Below, piece after piece: positions 1 through 9,693 of a stretch of DNA of 64,000 nt. Each line of letters opens with the position of its first letter. The first letter of the stretch is position 1. The DNA is from Conoideocrella luteorostrata. Its lineage: Eukaryota; Ascomycota; Sordariomycetes; Hypocreales; Clavicipitaceae. The translations under genes and the position numbers were made by a program. Under the pieces are notes generated by a model, which saw only the letters and a program-made list of their open reading frames with translations, made no database searches and was not told where the DNA came from. The stretch is from NCBI GenBank assembly GCA_032433595.1, contig JASWJB010000238.1, positions 1 through 64,000 of the forward strand, given 5' to 3'.

Positions 1-1614
1 GTTTTGTCGAGGCTGTAGACCTATATCATAAAAAACTATTTGAAGTGTACTCCGGGCCGGTTTGAATGGGCACCCCTGTACAGTGGCTTCCTAAGTTTTG
101 CATCCCGCAATGTAGATCCCCGCCGAGAAACATCGGAGGCAGAGGAAACAAGGCGCACGCTATGTACTGGACGTCTGGGGCCTTGGTTTGTCTGTGCTTC
201 GTCGCTGAAGCGGGGCCCCACTAACCTGGGTTGGTTTACATACTGTTTCCGACATCGGATTCTAACTCCACAGACAAAGCTAGTTGGCTACTGTATGCAA
301 ACGAACATTGGCGGATTTGAAGTTTGCTGAGTATTGTATTGGACCGATTCGCGGACTGTGCACTATGTAGGCGGAAATGATCCTCTAGGCTGACAAAGTT
401 GAATTCACGTGCGTTGTGGACTTGGCCAATTTGGTCAGATCAAATAGTATAGCTATAAGTAGTGCGATTATGCCCTTCAAGAAAGGGGAGCAACCCAAGA
501 ATTGATAGAAGTTTTCCCTCGAAGTTTACTAAGACATTTTGCCACACATATTCATTCATTAATTTATTCAATTAAAGTGTGCAGTTGCTCCACAAGAGGC
601 AAGCGACCTGCATAACCATTTGATCTCGGCGAAAGAAAGGATACCACGAATTACAGGAGCCTTTTGGGTGAAGTCTTCTACGAATTATACGGGGCGTTAC
701 TGGGGGTGTGTCAGACCTCAGTATACGTGAGGGCTGGGGGTGTGTCTTTTGGGTCGACAAAGCACATACCAGCTTGTTCCACGAAAAGTAATATCTATAT
801 GCTTGTCTATAGACCGACATCGACGCCTGAGAACATCGTTGTTTATATTGCGCGGGACTCTTGGGGTATTCGGAGAATACTGTTTTTGAAAACAACGACG
901 AGGTTTTCTTCAATTTCGCATGATGAAAAGACTTCAAGTGCAAAGGGCAGAATAAAAGTCATCGAAAGCCTAGGTGTTTGGTGGCAGACTCTAATGTACA
1001 CCACAGAAACCAGAGCCCTTGCTGCTGGAACCGATGTATTGAGCCACCTTGCCCTGTCCTGTTAGCCTTGGTCAATATAGCACAAGCTAACAACAAGATT
1101 CTATCCAGGGCGTCAAACTACGAGCCTTGGAACATTCTGACAAGAAGGAGACCTTGTGGCCAGTTCCCCAGTCTCCATTGGAAATGTGGTCGTCTAGGAA
1201 GTTTGAAGAAAAATCATGTCGTACAATGACCACCATGGTCGTCAACGATGGGAACACTGTAGGGCTGTCGGTATGTTTGAACGCAGGGTCTATTTCTTCT
1301 TTCCACGCCCACAAGCGGAATCAACGTTTGGCTTGCTTTGCTTGTTCAGAGCCTCAGGGCAAATGGCCACATGTCACAGGTTATAATATACAATAATTGC
1401 TGCGCAATTAGAGCATGTTCTTTTTGTGTTGACACCATATATGCCTTTGTTGAAAGACGAATGGCTTCAAGAGGTATGGGTACGCTACGATTCCTTCTCT
1501 CGAAATCATTCACTTGTTCTACGTACGCTCCATCTCAGTTCAGCGTGACGGCGCGCGCATGGCGCGGCGCAGCCTTGGGATTTTGGCGCACTATTTACAT
1601 GACATTTTTGAGAG
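1..1614. other. Left-edge region with no recognised gene
   Basis: Unique-looking sequence with short overlapping reading frames on both strands, none resembling a protein family I know. There is no splice-consistent gene model, no tRNA and no clear terminal repeat. Near 1545 the sequence becomes GC-rich and then runs into the S satellite at about 1615. I see nothing that supports a gene here. Confidence 0.5.
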
Positions 1615-3240
1615 GTACAAGCATGAAATACCGCAAGTCGGTCTAACGAAGATGTTGAAAGGCTGAAATCTCGGAAGACGTACAGGCATGAAATACCGCA
1701 AGTCAATCTGACAAAGACGTTAAAAGGCTCACATCTCAGAAGACGTGCAGTACAGGTTACAAGAAGCTGTTGGAAGGGTTCAATCTCGGAAGACGTATAG
1801 GCTACAGGGAGTTTGTTGAAAGGTTTCAATGTCGGAAGACGTACGGGCTGCAAGAAGCATCAGAGATTGCACGTCAGTTGATGAGTTCGTTGAAAGGTTT
1901 AAATATCGGAAGACATACAGGCTGCAAGAAGCATCAGAAAGAAGCATCAGGCATTGCAAGCCAGTCGACGAGCTCGTTGAAAGGTAAAAATATCGGAAGA
2001 CGTACAGGCTGCAAGAAGCATCAGACATTGCAAGTCAGTTGAGCTCGTTGAGGTTTAAATATCGGAAGACGTACAGGCATGAAATAGCGCAAGTCGATCT
2101 GACGAAGACGTTGACAGGCTCCAATCTCTTAAGACATATAGGCTATGCAAGAAGCATCGGACATCGCGGGTCAATCTGACGAGCTTGTCGAAAGGCTTAA
2201 AACTCGGAAGACAGACAGCCTGCAAGGAGCTCGTGGGAAGGTTTCAATCTCGGGAAGACGTGCAGGCTGCAAGAAGCATCAGACATTGCAAGTTAGCTGA
2301 CGAGCTTGTTGAAAGGGGCAAATATCGGAAAGCGTACAGGGTGTAAGAGGCATTAGAGATTGCAAGTTAATCTGGCCAAGACAATAAAGAAGCATTAGAC
2401 ATTGCAAGTCAGATGACGAGCTTGTTAACAGGGTTAAGCATCGGAAAACGTACAGGGTGTAAGAAGTATCAGAGGTTACAAGTCAGTTAACAAGCTTGTT
2501 GAAAGGTTTAAATCCCGCAAGACGCACGGGCGTTTTCGAAGCGATATCGCAAGCAGCATCAGATATGCAACCAACCTGACGAGCTCACTGAAAAGGTTTA
2601 CATCTTGGAAAACGTATAGGTTGCAAGTTCATCTAACGAGCTCGTTGAAAGGTTTAAATCTCGGAAGCCGTACACTGGAAGAGGCATTCGGTCTCGCAGG
2701 TTAATCTGACGAGCTGGTCAAAAATGTTAAATTCCCGGAAGACGTACGGGTGACGAGCTCGTTGAAAGGGCTCAAATCTCGGAAGACTACAAGCTGCAAG
2801 AGGCACCAGATATCACCAGTTCGTTGATAAGCTTGTTGTATGGCTCAAATCTCGGAAGACGTGCAGTCTACAAGAAGCTCGTGGAAATGTTTTAATATCG
2901 GAAGAAGTACGGGCTGTAAGGAGCTCGTTGAGAGGCTCAAATCTCGGAAGATGTGTAGGCTGCAAGGAGCTGGTGGAAAGGTTTCAAACTCGGAAGACGT
3001 ATGGGCTGTAAGAAGCAATTAGTTGAGCTCGTTGAAAGGTTTAAATATCGGAAGACGTACAGACTGCAAGAAGCATCAGGTATTGCAAGTCAGTTGACGA
3101 GCTAGTCGAAAAGGCCCAAATCTCGGAAGACGTACAGGCTGTTAGAAACATCAGATATTGCAAGGTGCTCGTTGAAAAGGTTCAAATGTCGGATAGTGTG
3201 TAGGCGCTGCAGGAAGCATCGGATCTCGCAAGTCAATCTG
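1615..3240 (+). repeat. S satellite block 1 (degenerate tandem repeat)
   Basis: Dozens of tandem, diverged units share the core CTCGGAAGACGTACAGG. Three unit types alternate: about 73 bp (GCTGCAAGAAGCATCAGACATTG... then GACGAGCTCGTTGAAAGG), about 65 bp (CAAGCATGAAATACCGCAAG... then GACGAAGACGTTGAAAGG) and about 46 bp (GGCTGCAAGGAGCTCGTGG). Short reading frames appear in all phases, so protein coding is unlikely. The block ends in a junction at about 3217-3280 (GATCTCGCAAGTCAATCTGA...) that recurs at other S-to-T boundaries. Confidence 0.9.
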
Positions 3241-3412
3241 AAGACGATGAAGATGTTCAAGATACGATAATAGTGGCCACGGGTTACGATTCTGGTCAGG
3301 AAGACAGTTACAATAGGAGCAGTCGGCAGACAGGAAAGTCGGCACTCTGGAAAGGGGAAGAGTCAGCACCCAGGAGAGGGAAGAGTCAGCCGATGATGCT
3401 AATGATGATGAT
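3241..3412 (+). repeat. Short S-to-T junction segment
   Basis: Contains the GTGGCCACGGGTTACGATTC box, GTCAGGAAGACAGTTACAAT, GGAGCAGTCGGCAGA, GGGAAGAGTCAGC and a short GATGATGATG run. The same order is seen at 33756-33870, 40150-40290 and, on the minus strand, at about 41410-41270. It is the left edge of a T module that was abruptly replaced by more S satellite. Confidence 0.8.
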
Positions 3413-3613
3413 GATGATACCAAGTCAATTCAACGAGCTCGCTGGAAAGGCTTAATTTTCTGACGACGTGCAGACTGCAAGAGGCATTCAATATCGCAAG
3501 TTTATCTGACGAGCTCGTTGAAAAGGCTTGGATCTCGGGAGACGTACAAGCATACATATCGCAAGTCGTTTCGACAAGCTCGTTGAAAAGGCTCGAATCT
3601 CGGACAACGTACA
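3413..3613 (+). repeat. S satellite block, left part
   Basis: Three to four S units (ACGAGCTCGTTGAAAAGGCT..., CTCGGACAACGTACA) lying directly before a solo LTR. The same satellite resumes after the LTR at 3820, so the LTR inserted into the array. Confidence 0.85.
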
Positions 3614-3819
3614 TGTTGGAATCCTTCCGCCAAGCACAATGAGGAGCACGGAGCGAGTCACGTGGTCACCTTTCGGCCACGCTATTTATACGACGATATC
3701 GAGCCTTCCACCTTGACTTGCTTTCTTCTTCTAAGACAGACAGAGATTATTATTGAATATATTGTATTTTGATGCAGTTGATCTAGATCAACTTGCACAT
3801 CACCACTGTGCAACCCACA
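3614..3819 (+). mobile_element. Solo LTR, family 1, copy 1
   Basis: A 206-bp unit begins TGTTGGAATCC and ends GCAACCCACA, with the TG...CA ends of an LTR. It contains the family's CGAGTCACGTGGTCACCTTT block followed by TATTTATA, probably the promoter. The flanks are GTACA (3609-3613) and GTACG (3820-3824), an imperfect 5-bp target duplication. No internal retroelement domain is attached. The TGTTGG start and 5-bp duplication fit an LTR retrotransposon, perhaps Ty1/copia-like; the superfamily is an inference. Confidence 0.85.
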
Positions 3820-4130
3820 GTACGAGCATCTGGTATCGCAGGTCAATATAACGAGCTCGTTGAAAAAAGCTTAAATCTCGGAAGACATACAAGCATTATA
3901 TATCGCAAGTCAATCTAAAGAGATCGTTGAAAAGTTCAAATGTCAGATAACATGCAGGCTGCAAGAAGCATCAAGTATTGCAAGTTAGTTGACAAGCTCG
4001 TTGAAAGGTTCAAATCTCGGAAGACGTACACTGCACAAAGCATCAGATATGGTAGGTCAATCTGACGAGCTTGTTGAAAGGTACAGGCGCTGCGGGGAGC
4101 ATCAGATCTCGTCAGTTCATCTAAAGACAA
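3820..4130 (+). repeat. S satellite block, right part
   Basis: S units continue after the LTR (GCATCTGGTATCGCAGG, AACGAGCTCGTTGAAAA, AATCTCGGAAGACATACAAG). They end in the shared junction GCATCAGATCTCGTCAG...GACAATGAAGATACGATGATG, which opens the following T array. Confidence 0.85.
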
Positions 4131-4876
4131 TGAAGATACGATGATGCCGCTGCTGCTGTCAGCACTTGGGAGAGAAGAAAAGTTAGCTACTGCTGATGAT
4201 AATGAGGATGTTACTGCCACGCAAGAAATGTCGCTGCTGCTGGTGCTTCTGATGATAATCCCACTGCTACTAATGAGAATATTGCTGTCCACGCATGAAA
4301 TGTCGCTGATGCTGATGATGGTGATGCTGTGCCGCTGTCAGCACTTGGGAGAGGGAAAAGTCAGCACTCACGAGAGAGAAGAGTCAGCTGATGATGATGC
4401 TGCTGCCGCTGATGCCGCCGGTGCCGCCGATGATGCCGCCGCTGCCGCCGATGATGATGCTGCTGATGATGATGCCGCTGCCACTGCTGGTGATGCCGTT
4501 GCTGCTGAAGAGGATGTTGCTTTCCATGCAAGAAAGGCCGCTGCTGCTGCTGATGACGATGCCGCTGCTGGTGATAATGTCGCTACTGCTGCTGCTTCTG
4601 AAGATGATGCCGTTTCTGCTGATGAGGATGTTCTGCCCACGTAAGTAATGCCGCTGCCGCTGCTGCTGGTGTTGATGATGGCCACAGGCCAGAATTCTGG
4701 TCACCATAGTATCGTTTGTCGGGGGAGAAGTCAAATAATGCTGCTGCTGCTGATGATGCCACCACCGCCGATGAAGATTATGATGATGCCACTGCCGCCA
4801 ATATTGATGATGTCGCTGCTGATGATAATGATGGCTACAGGCCAGGGTTCTGGTCGCGAGAGTAGCGGCCGGGAAA
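4131..4876 (+). repeat. T array 1 (GCT/GAT trinucleotide mosaic), left part
   Basis: Imperfect GCT, GCC and GAT triplets (read in frame as Ala/Asp runs, in other frames as Leu/Met or Ser/Ile) alternate with fixed boxes: TCAGCACTTGGGAGAG, CACGAGAGAGAAGAGTCAGC, GCCCACGTAAGTAATG and GGCCACAGGCCAGAATTCTG. The triplet composition suppresses stop codons on both strands, so long frames here are compositional. The array is interrupted at 4877 by a solo LTR. Confidence 0.9.
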
Positions 4877-5077
4877 TGTGGGTTACACAGGGTTGTGCAA
4901 TGATCTAGATCATCGGCTTCAAATGCAATTTATTCAATAAGTCTGTCTGTCTATCTAAGAGGGAGAAAACAAGTAAAGATACGATGCGTACTATTCGTCG
5001 TATAAATAGGGTGGCCGAAAGGTGACCACGTGACTCGCTCCGTGCTCCTTGGTGTGCTTGGCGGAAGGATTCCAACA
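4877..5077 (-). mobile_element. Solo LTR, family 1, copy 2 (reverse)
   Basis: On the plus strand it starts TGTGGGTTACACAGG and ends GGAAGGATTCCAACA, the reverse complement of the 3614-3819 LTR. The internal landmarks TATAAATAGGGTGGCCGAAA and GGTGACCACGTGACTCG are conserved. The flanks GGAAA and AGAGA do not match, so there is no simple target duplication. This may reflect recombination between two copies, since both flanks come from the same GAGAGTAGCGG box of module T. Confidence 0.85.
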
Positions 5078-5360
5078 AGAGAGTAGCGGTCAGGAGGGGA
5101 AAGCGTTAGCTGATAATGATGATGTTAATGATGCTGCTGTTGCTAATGCTGCGCGATGATACCGCTGCTGCCCACGCAAGAAACGCCGCTGCTTCTGATG
5201 ATGCCGCTGCAATTCTCAGCACTCGGGAGAGGGAAGAGTCAGCTACTGCTGATGATGATGGAGCGGTCTGCAGAGGTGAAATGTTAGCATTCTGGGAGAG
5301 GGAAGAGTCAACACGCGGGAGAGGGAAGAGTCAGCTGCTGCTGCTGATGATGATGCCAAG
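5078..5360 (+). repeat. T array 1, right part
   Basis: The trinucleotide mosaic resumes with AGAGAGTAGCGGTCAGGAGG, then GCT/GAT runs and several copies of the CTCGGGAGAGGGAAGAGTCA box. It ends at the AAGTCAATTCAACGAGTTCG transition into satellite S, which matches the transition at 3421. Confidence 0.85.
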
Positions 5361-6455
5361 TCAATTCAACGAGTTCGCTGGAAAGGTTCAATTCTCGGAA
5401 AACGTACGAGTATTATATATTGCAAGTCGATCTAGTGACCTTGTTAAAAAGGCTTGAATCTCGGGCAAGTCAATCTAACGAGCTCGTTGAAAAGGCTCAA
5501 ATCTCGGACGACGTACAGGCTGCAAGAAGCTTGTGGAAATGTTTCAATCTCGGACGACGTACGGGCTGCAAGGAGCTCGTTGAAAGGCCCAAATCTCGGA
5601 AGACGTACAGGCTGCGGGGGGGTCGTGGAAATGTTTCAATCTCGGAAGACGTGCGGCCTGCAAGAAGCATCAGACATTGCAAGTCAGTTGACGAGCTCTT
5701 TGAAAGGTTTTAATCTCGGGCGACGTACGGGCTGTAAGGAGCTCGTGGAAAGGCTCAAATCTCGGAAGACGTACAAGCATGAAATACCGCATGTCGATCT
5801 GACGAAGACGTTGAAAGGCTGAAATCTCGGAAGACGTGCAGGCTACAAGAAGCTCGTGGAAATGTTTTAATCTCGGAAGACGTACGGGCTGCAAGGAGCT
5901 TGTTGAAAGGTTCAAATCTCGAATGACGTACGTGCAGGCTGCAGGAAGCATTGGATATCGCAGGTCATCTGTCTAACGAGCTTGTCGAAAGGCTCAAATA
6001 TCGGAAGACGTATAGGCTGTGGGGGCTCGTGGAAATGTTTTAATCTCGGAAGACGTACGCGCTGCAAGGATCTTGTGGAAAGGTAATCTCGGAAGACGTG
6101 CGGCCTGCAAGAAGCATCAGACATTACAAGTTAGTTAGGCTCGTTAAAAGGTTTAAATCTCGGAAGACCTACAAGCATGAAATACTGCAATTTAATCTAA
6201 CGAAGACGTTGAAGGGCTTGAATATCGGAAGATGTATAAGCATAAAATAGCGCAAGTCGATCTCATGAAGACGTTCAAAGGCTTAAATCTCGGAAGATGT
6301 ACAAGCATGAAATACCGCAAGTTGATCTAACGAAGACGTTGAAAGGCTCAAATCTCGGAATGTACGGGCGCTGCAAGAGGCATCAGATATCACATGTCAA
6401 TTCGATGAGCTCGTTAAAGGGTTCAAATGCCAGAAGACGTACGTACAGACGCTGC
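5361..6455 (+). repeat. S satellite block 2
   Basis: Tandem S units of all three subtypes, with clean AATCTCGGAAGACGTAC cores spaced by about 45-75 bp. The last units carry GCAAGAGGCATCAGATATCAC and GACGTACGTACAGACGCTGC before the GCTGATGATGATC start of the next T array. I found no gene or transposon inside. Confidence 0.9.
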
Positions 6456-7555
6456 AGTGATGTCGCTGCTGCTGATGATGATCATACCGCTGTTGTGAAT
6501 AATAATGCTGTCGCTGCTGCTGCTGCCGCTGAGGATGATTCCGCTGCTGCTGATGAGGATGTTGCTACCGTTGCTGCTGATGATCATGGAGCGGTCGGTA
6601 GAGGGAAAAGTTGGCACTTGGGAGAGGCGAACACTTAGCACTTAGCAGAGGGGAAAAGTCAGGACTCGGCAGAGGGGAAAGTTACCTGCTGATGACGATG
6701 CCGCCGCTGCCAATTATGATAGCCAAGATTCCCGTCACGATAGCAGCGGTCGGGAGACGTAAAAGTCAGCGATAATGATGGCCACAGGCCAAGGTTTCGG
6801 TCGCGAGAGTAGCGATCGAGTGAGCAGCGGTCGGGAGGGGGGAAAGTCAGATGCTGCTGTCGATAATGCTGCTGCTGCTGATGCCACTGCCGCCGATGAT
6901 GATGCCGCTGCTGCTGCTGATGCCGTTGCTGCTGATGCCGTTGCTGCTGATGCCGTTGCTGCTGATGCCGTTGCTGCTCATGAGGATGCTTTGCCCACGT
7001 TAAAAATTTTGCTGCTGCTGTTGCTGCTTCTGATGATGATGTCGTTGCCGCTGATCAGGATGTTCTGCTCACGTAAGTAATGTTGCTGCTGATGACAATG
7101 TTGGCGCTGCCGCTGCCGATGTCGATGCCGATGATGATAATGCCGCTGCCGCTGCCGCTGCTGATGAGGATGCCGTTGCTGCCCACGCAAGAAATGTCGC
7201 TGCTGCTAATGATGATAACCACAGGTCAGGATTCTGGTCACCATAGTAGTGGTCGGGGGAGAGAACAGTTACCTGATCATAACGATGCCGCCGCTGCTGC
7301 TACTGCTGTTGATGATGCTGATGATGCTGCTGCTATTGGTGATGGTCACAGGTCTGATTCTGGTCACGATGGTAGCGGTCGGTCGGGGAAAAGTCAGTTA
7401 ATGATGATGATGCCGCTGCCGACGATGATGCTGTCGATGATGATGGTCACAGGCCAGGATTCTCACGATAGTAGCAGTCGGTCGGGGGAAATGTCAGATG
7501 ATGCCGCCGCTGCTGCTGCTGATGCCATTGCTGCTAATAATTATGATGCTGCCTA
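6456..7555 (+). repeat. T array 2
   Basis: GCT/GAT mosaic with punctuating boxes GGCCACAGGCCAAGG, GAGTAGCGATCG, GGTCGGGAGGGGGGAAAGTC and GCCCACGCAAGAAATGTCGC. A perfect 15-bp subrepeat, GCCGTTGCTGCTGAT, is repeated about four times near 6920-6980. It ends in TATGATGCTGCCTACGCAAGAACAGCAGCG, the same T-to-C junction seen at 17795, 38055 and 55675. Confidence 0.9.
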
Positions 7556-8400
7556 CGCAAGAACAGCAGCGCCCGAGGTGCAAGAAAAGCAGGGCTTGGT
7601 CGGGGCGGGGGGGCTGGCAAGTAGCACAAGAGTAGCACAACAGCACGGTACAATAACTAGCACACAAGATGCAGGGAAAAAAAGCGTACAAGATGCAGAA
7701 AAACGAATTGCACAAGTTGTATATAAAATCAGGGCCCAAAACATGACACCTGGTGCGCAATCTACGAAAAACCTGCGTGGTCGGGCATCAGCAACCTGCA
7801 ACATGCAACATGCAGCACCGCATAACAGCAGCGCAGCGCAGCGAGACGAAATTAAACCTGGTGCAAAAGATGCTCACAGGTCCAGCGCACAAGTTGTTAT
7901 TAAACGCAGGGCCCAAACCATCACACCTGGTGCGCAATCTACGAAAATCCTGCCGTGGTCGGAAATCAAGCCGTCAGGGGGCTTGTAAGCAACATGCAGC
8001 ACCGCATGACAGCAACACGACGAGACAGAATTTAATCTGGTGCAAAAGATGCACAAGAGCCTATCGCACAAGGTACCATAAAAAGCAAGGGCATAAAACA
8101 AATCACCTGGCGTACAATCGGCCAAAATAATTACGCGGCTCGCACTAACCACTACAACTCGACGACCAGCGCTCGTAGCAGGCTGAAACCTAGCGCAAAA
8201 GACTCGCAAGAACGCAGAGATGACGATGCAGCCAGAATGAGGCTGCTCCCGGCACTCCCGGCAACTCTGCGGCGGGCAGCGCACAAAATGCCGGCGGGAT
8301 GGGTGGTTTTTCGCTCCAGTTGCAAGCGGAAAAGGGAGGAGATTTTGAGCAAAAAAGGGACAAGACTGTGGGCCGTCTCCTTGAGACTAGGACTACGTCA
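7556..8400 (+). repeat. C element copy 1
   Basis: A dispersed repeat of about 0.8 kb. It opens with a GAACAGCAGCGCCC...GGTGCAAGAAAAGCAGGGCT block, then has several diverged internal units around CTGGTGCAAAAGATGCACAAG and ACACCTGGTGCGCAATCTACGAAAA. The 3' part is CAACTCTGCGGCGGGCAGCG, AATGCCGGCGGGATG, GGTTTTTCGCTC and a CTCCTTGAGACTAGGACTA tail. No open frame is conserved between copies and I find no RNA polymerase III B box. A non-autonomous element is the likeliest reading, class unknown. Confidence 0.75.
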
Positions 8401-9063
8401 CTTATAGTCTTTGATGGTGATGCCGCTGTTACTGCTGCTGAAGATGATGTTGCTGCTAATGTTGCTGCTAATGCCGCTGTTGCTGCCGCTACTGCTGATG
8501 ATGATAATTCCATTGCTGCCGATGAGGATGTTGCCGCTGCTGCTGCTGATACCGTTGCTGTCGTTGCTGCTGATGAAAATGCTGCTGTCCACGCAAGAAA
8601 TGTCGCTGGTGGTGGTGATGCCGCTGCTAGTGATGCCGTTGCTGGTGATGGGGATGTTGCTACTTACGCAAGAAATGTAGCTGCTGCTGCTGATGATGAT
8701 CCTGCCGCTGGTGTTGATGATGCTGCTGCTGCTGGTGATAATGAGGATGATTCCGCTGCTGCTGCTGGTGATGCTGTTGCCGTTGATGAGAATGTTGCTG
8801 CCTACGCAAGAAATGTAGCTGCTGCTGCTGGTGATAATAAGGATGATTCCGCTGCTGCTGATGGGGATGTTCTGCCCTCGCAAGAAATGTCGCCGCTGCT
8901 GCTAATAATGATAATGCCGTTGCTGCTAATGGGGATGTTTTGCCCTCGCAAGAAATGTCGCTGCAGCCGCCGCTGCTGATGATAATGCCACTGCTGCTGC
9001 TAATAATAGCCACAGATTAGAATTCTGGTCACGATAGCAGAGCTCGGGAGGGGAAGATTCACC

Positions 9064-9104
<41 letters not shown>

Positions 9105-9148
9105 TTGGTATTGATGCCGCTCCTGCTGCTAATGATGCTGATGATGCC

Positions 9149-9182
<34 letters not shown>

Positions 9183-9693
9183 ATAATGCCGCTGCTGCTG
9201 TTGCTGATACTAAGGATAAATCCGCTGCTGCCTCCGGTGATGCCGTTACTACTGATGAGAATGTTGCTGCCCACGCAACAAATGTTGCTGCTGCTGCTGC
9301 TGATGATAATGATCATGATGATTATGGCCACTGGTGAAGATTCCGGTCGGGATTTTGGTCACGGTAGTAACGGTCGGGAGGTAAAAAAGTCAGATGCTGC
9401 TGCTGCTGATGCCGATGATGCCGCTGCTGCTGGTGATGATGCCGCCGCCGCTGATGACGGCCACAGGTCAGCATTCCGGTCACCATTCTGGCCACGATAG
9501 TAGCGGTCGGGAGGGGGAAAAGTTACCTGATGATGATGATAATGATGCCGTTGCTGCTGCCGCTGCTGATGATTCCATTGCTGCCATGAGGATGTTCTGC
9601 CCACGTAAGAAATGTTGCTGCTAGTGGTGGTGATGAGGGTGTTGCTGCCCACGCAAGAAATGCCGCTGCTGCTGTCAGCACTTTGGAGAGGGG
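8401..9693 (+). repeat. T array 3, left of the hAT element
   Basis: GCT/GAT mosaic including a run of about twelve GAT triplets (9063-9103) and repeated GCAAGAAATGTCGCTGCTG boxes. It is directly interrupted by a hAT transposon whose target duplication GAGAGGGG (9686-9693) is part of the CACTTTGGAGAGGGG box of the array. The array resumes at 12438. Confidence 0.9.

Noticed and set aside
1615..6455. Repeated peptides such as RKTYRLQ and HEIPQVDLTKTLKG in the S satellite
   Set aside because: They follow from the tandem DNA unit. Other frames are equally open and stops interrupt each frame after a few units.
7556..8400. C element as a classical tRNA-derived SINE
   Set aside because: I could not find a paired A box and B box, an A-rich tail or target duplications at its ends, so the class stays open.
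4131..9690. Many long reading frames rich in Ala/Asp, Leu/Met or Ser/Ile on both strands of the T arrays
   Set aside because: They arise in all phases from GCT/GAT triplets that exclude stop codons. Starts, ends and lengths are not conserved between arrays and no domain is present.
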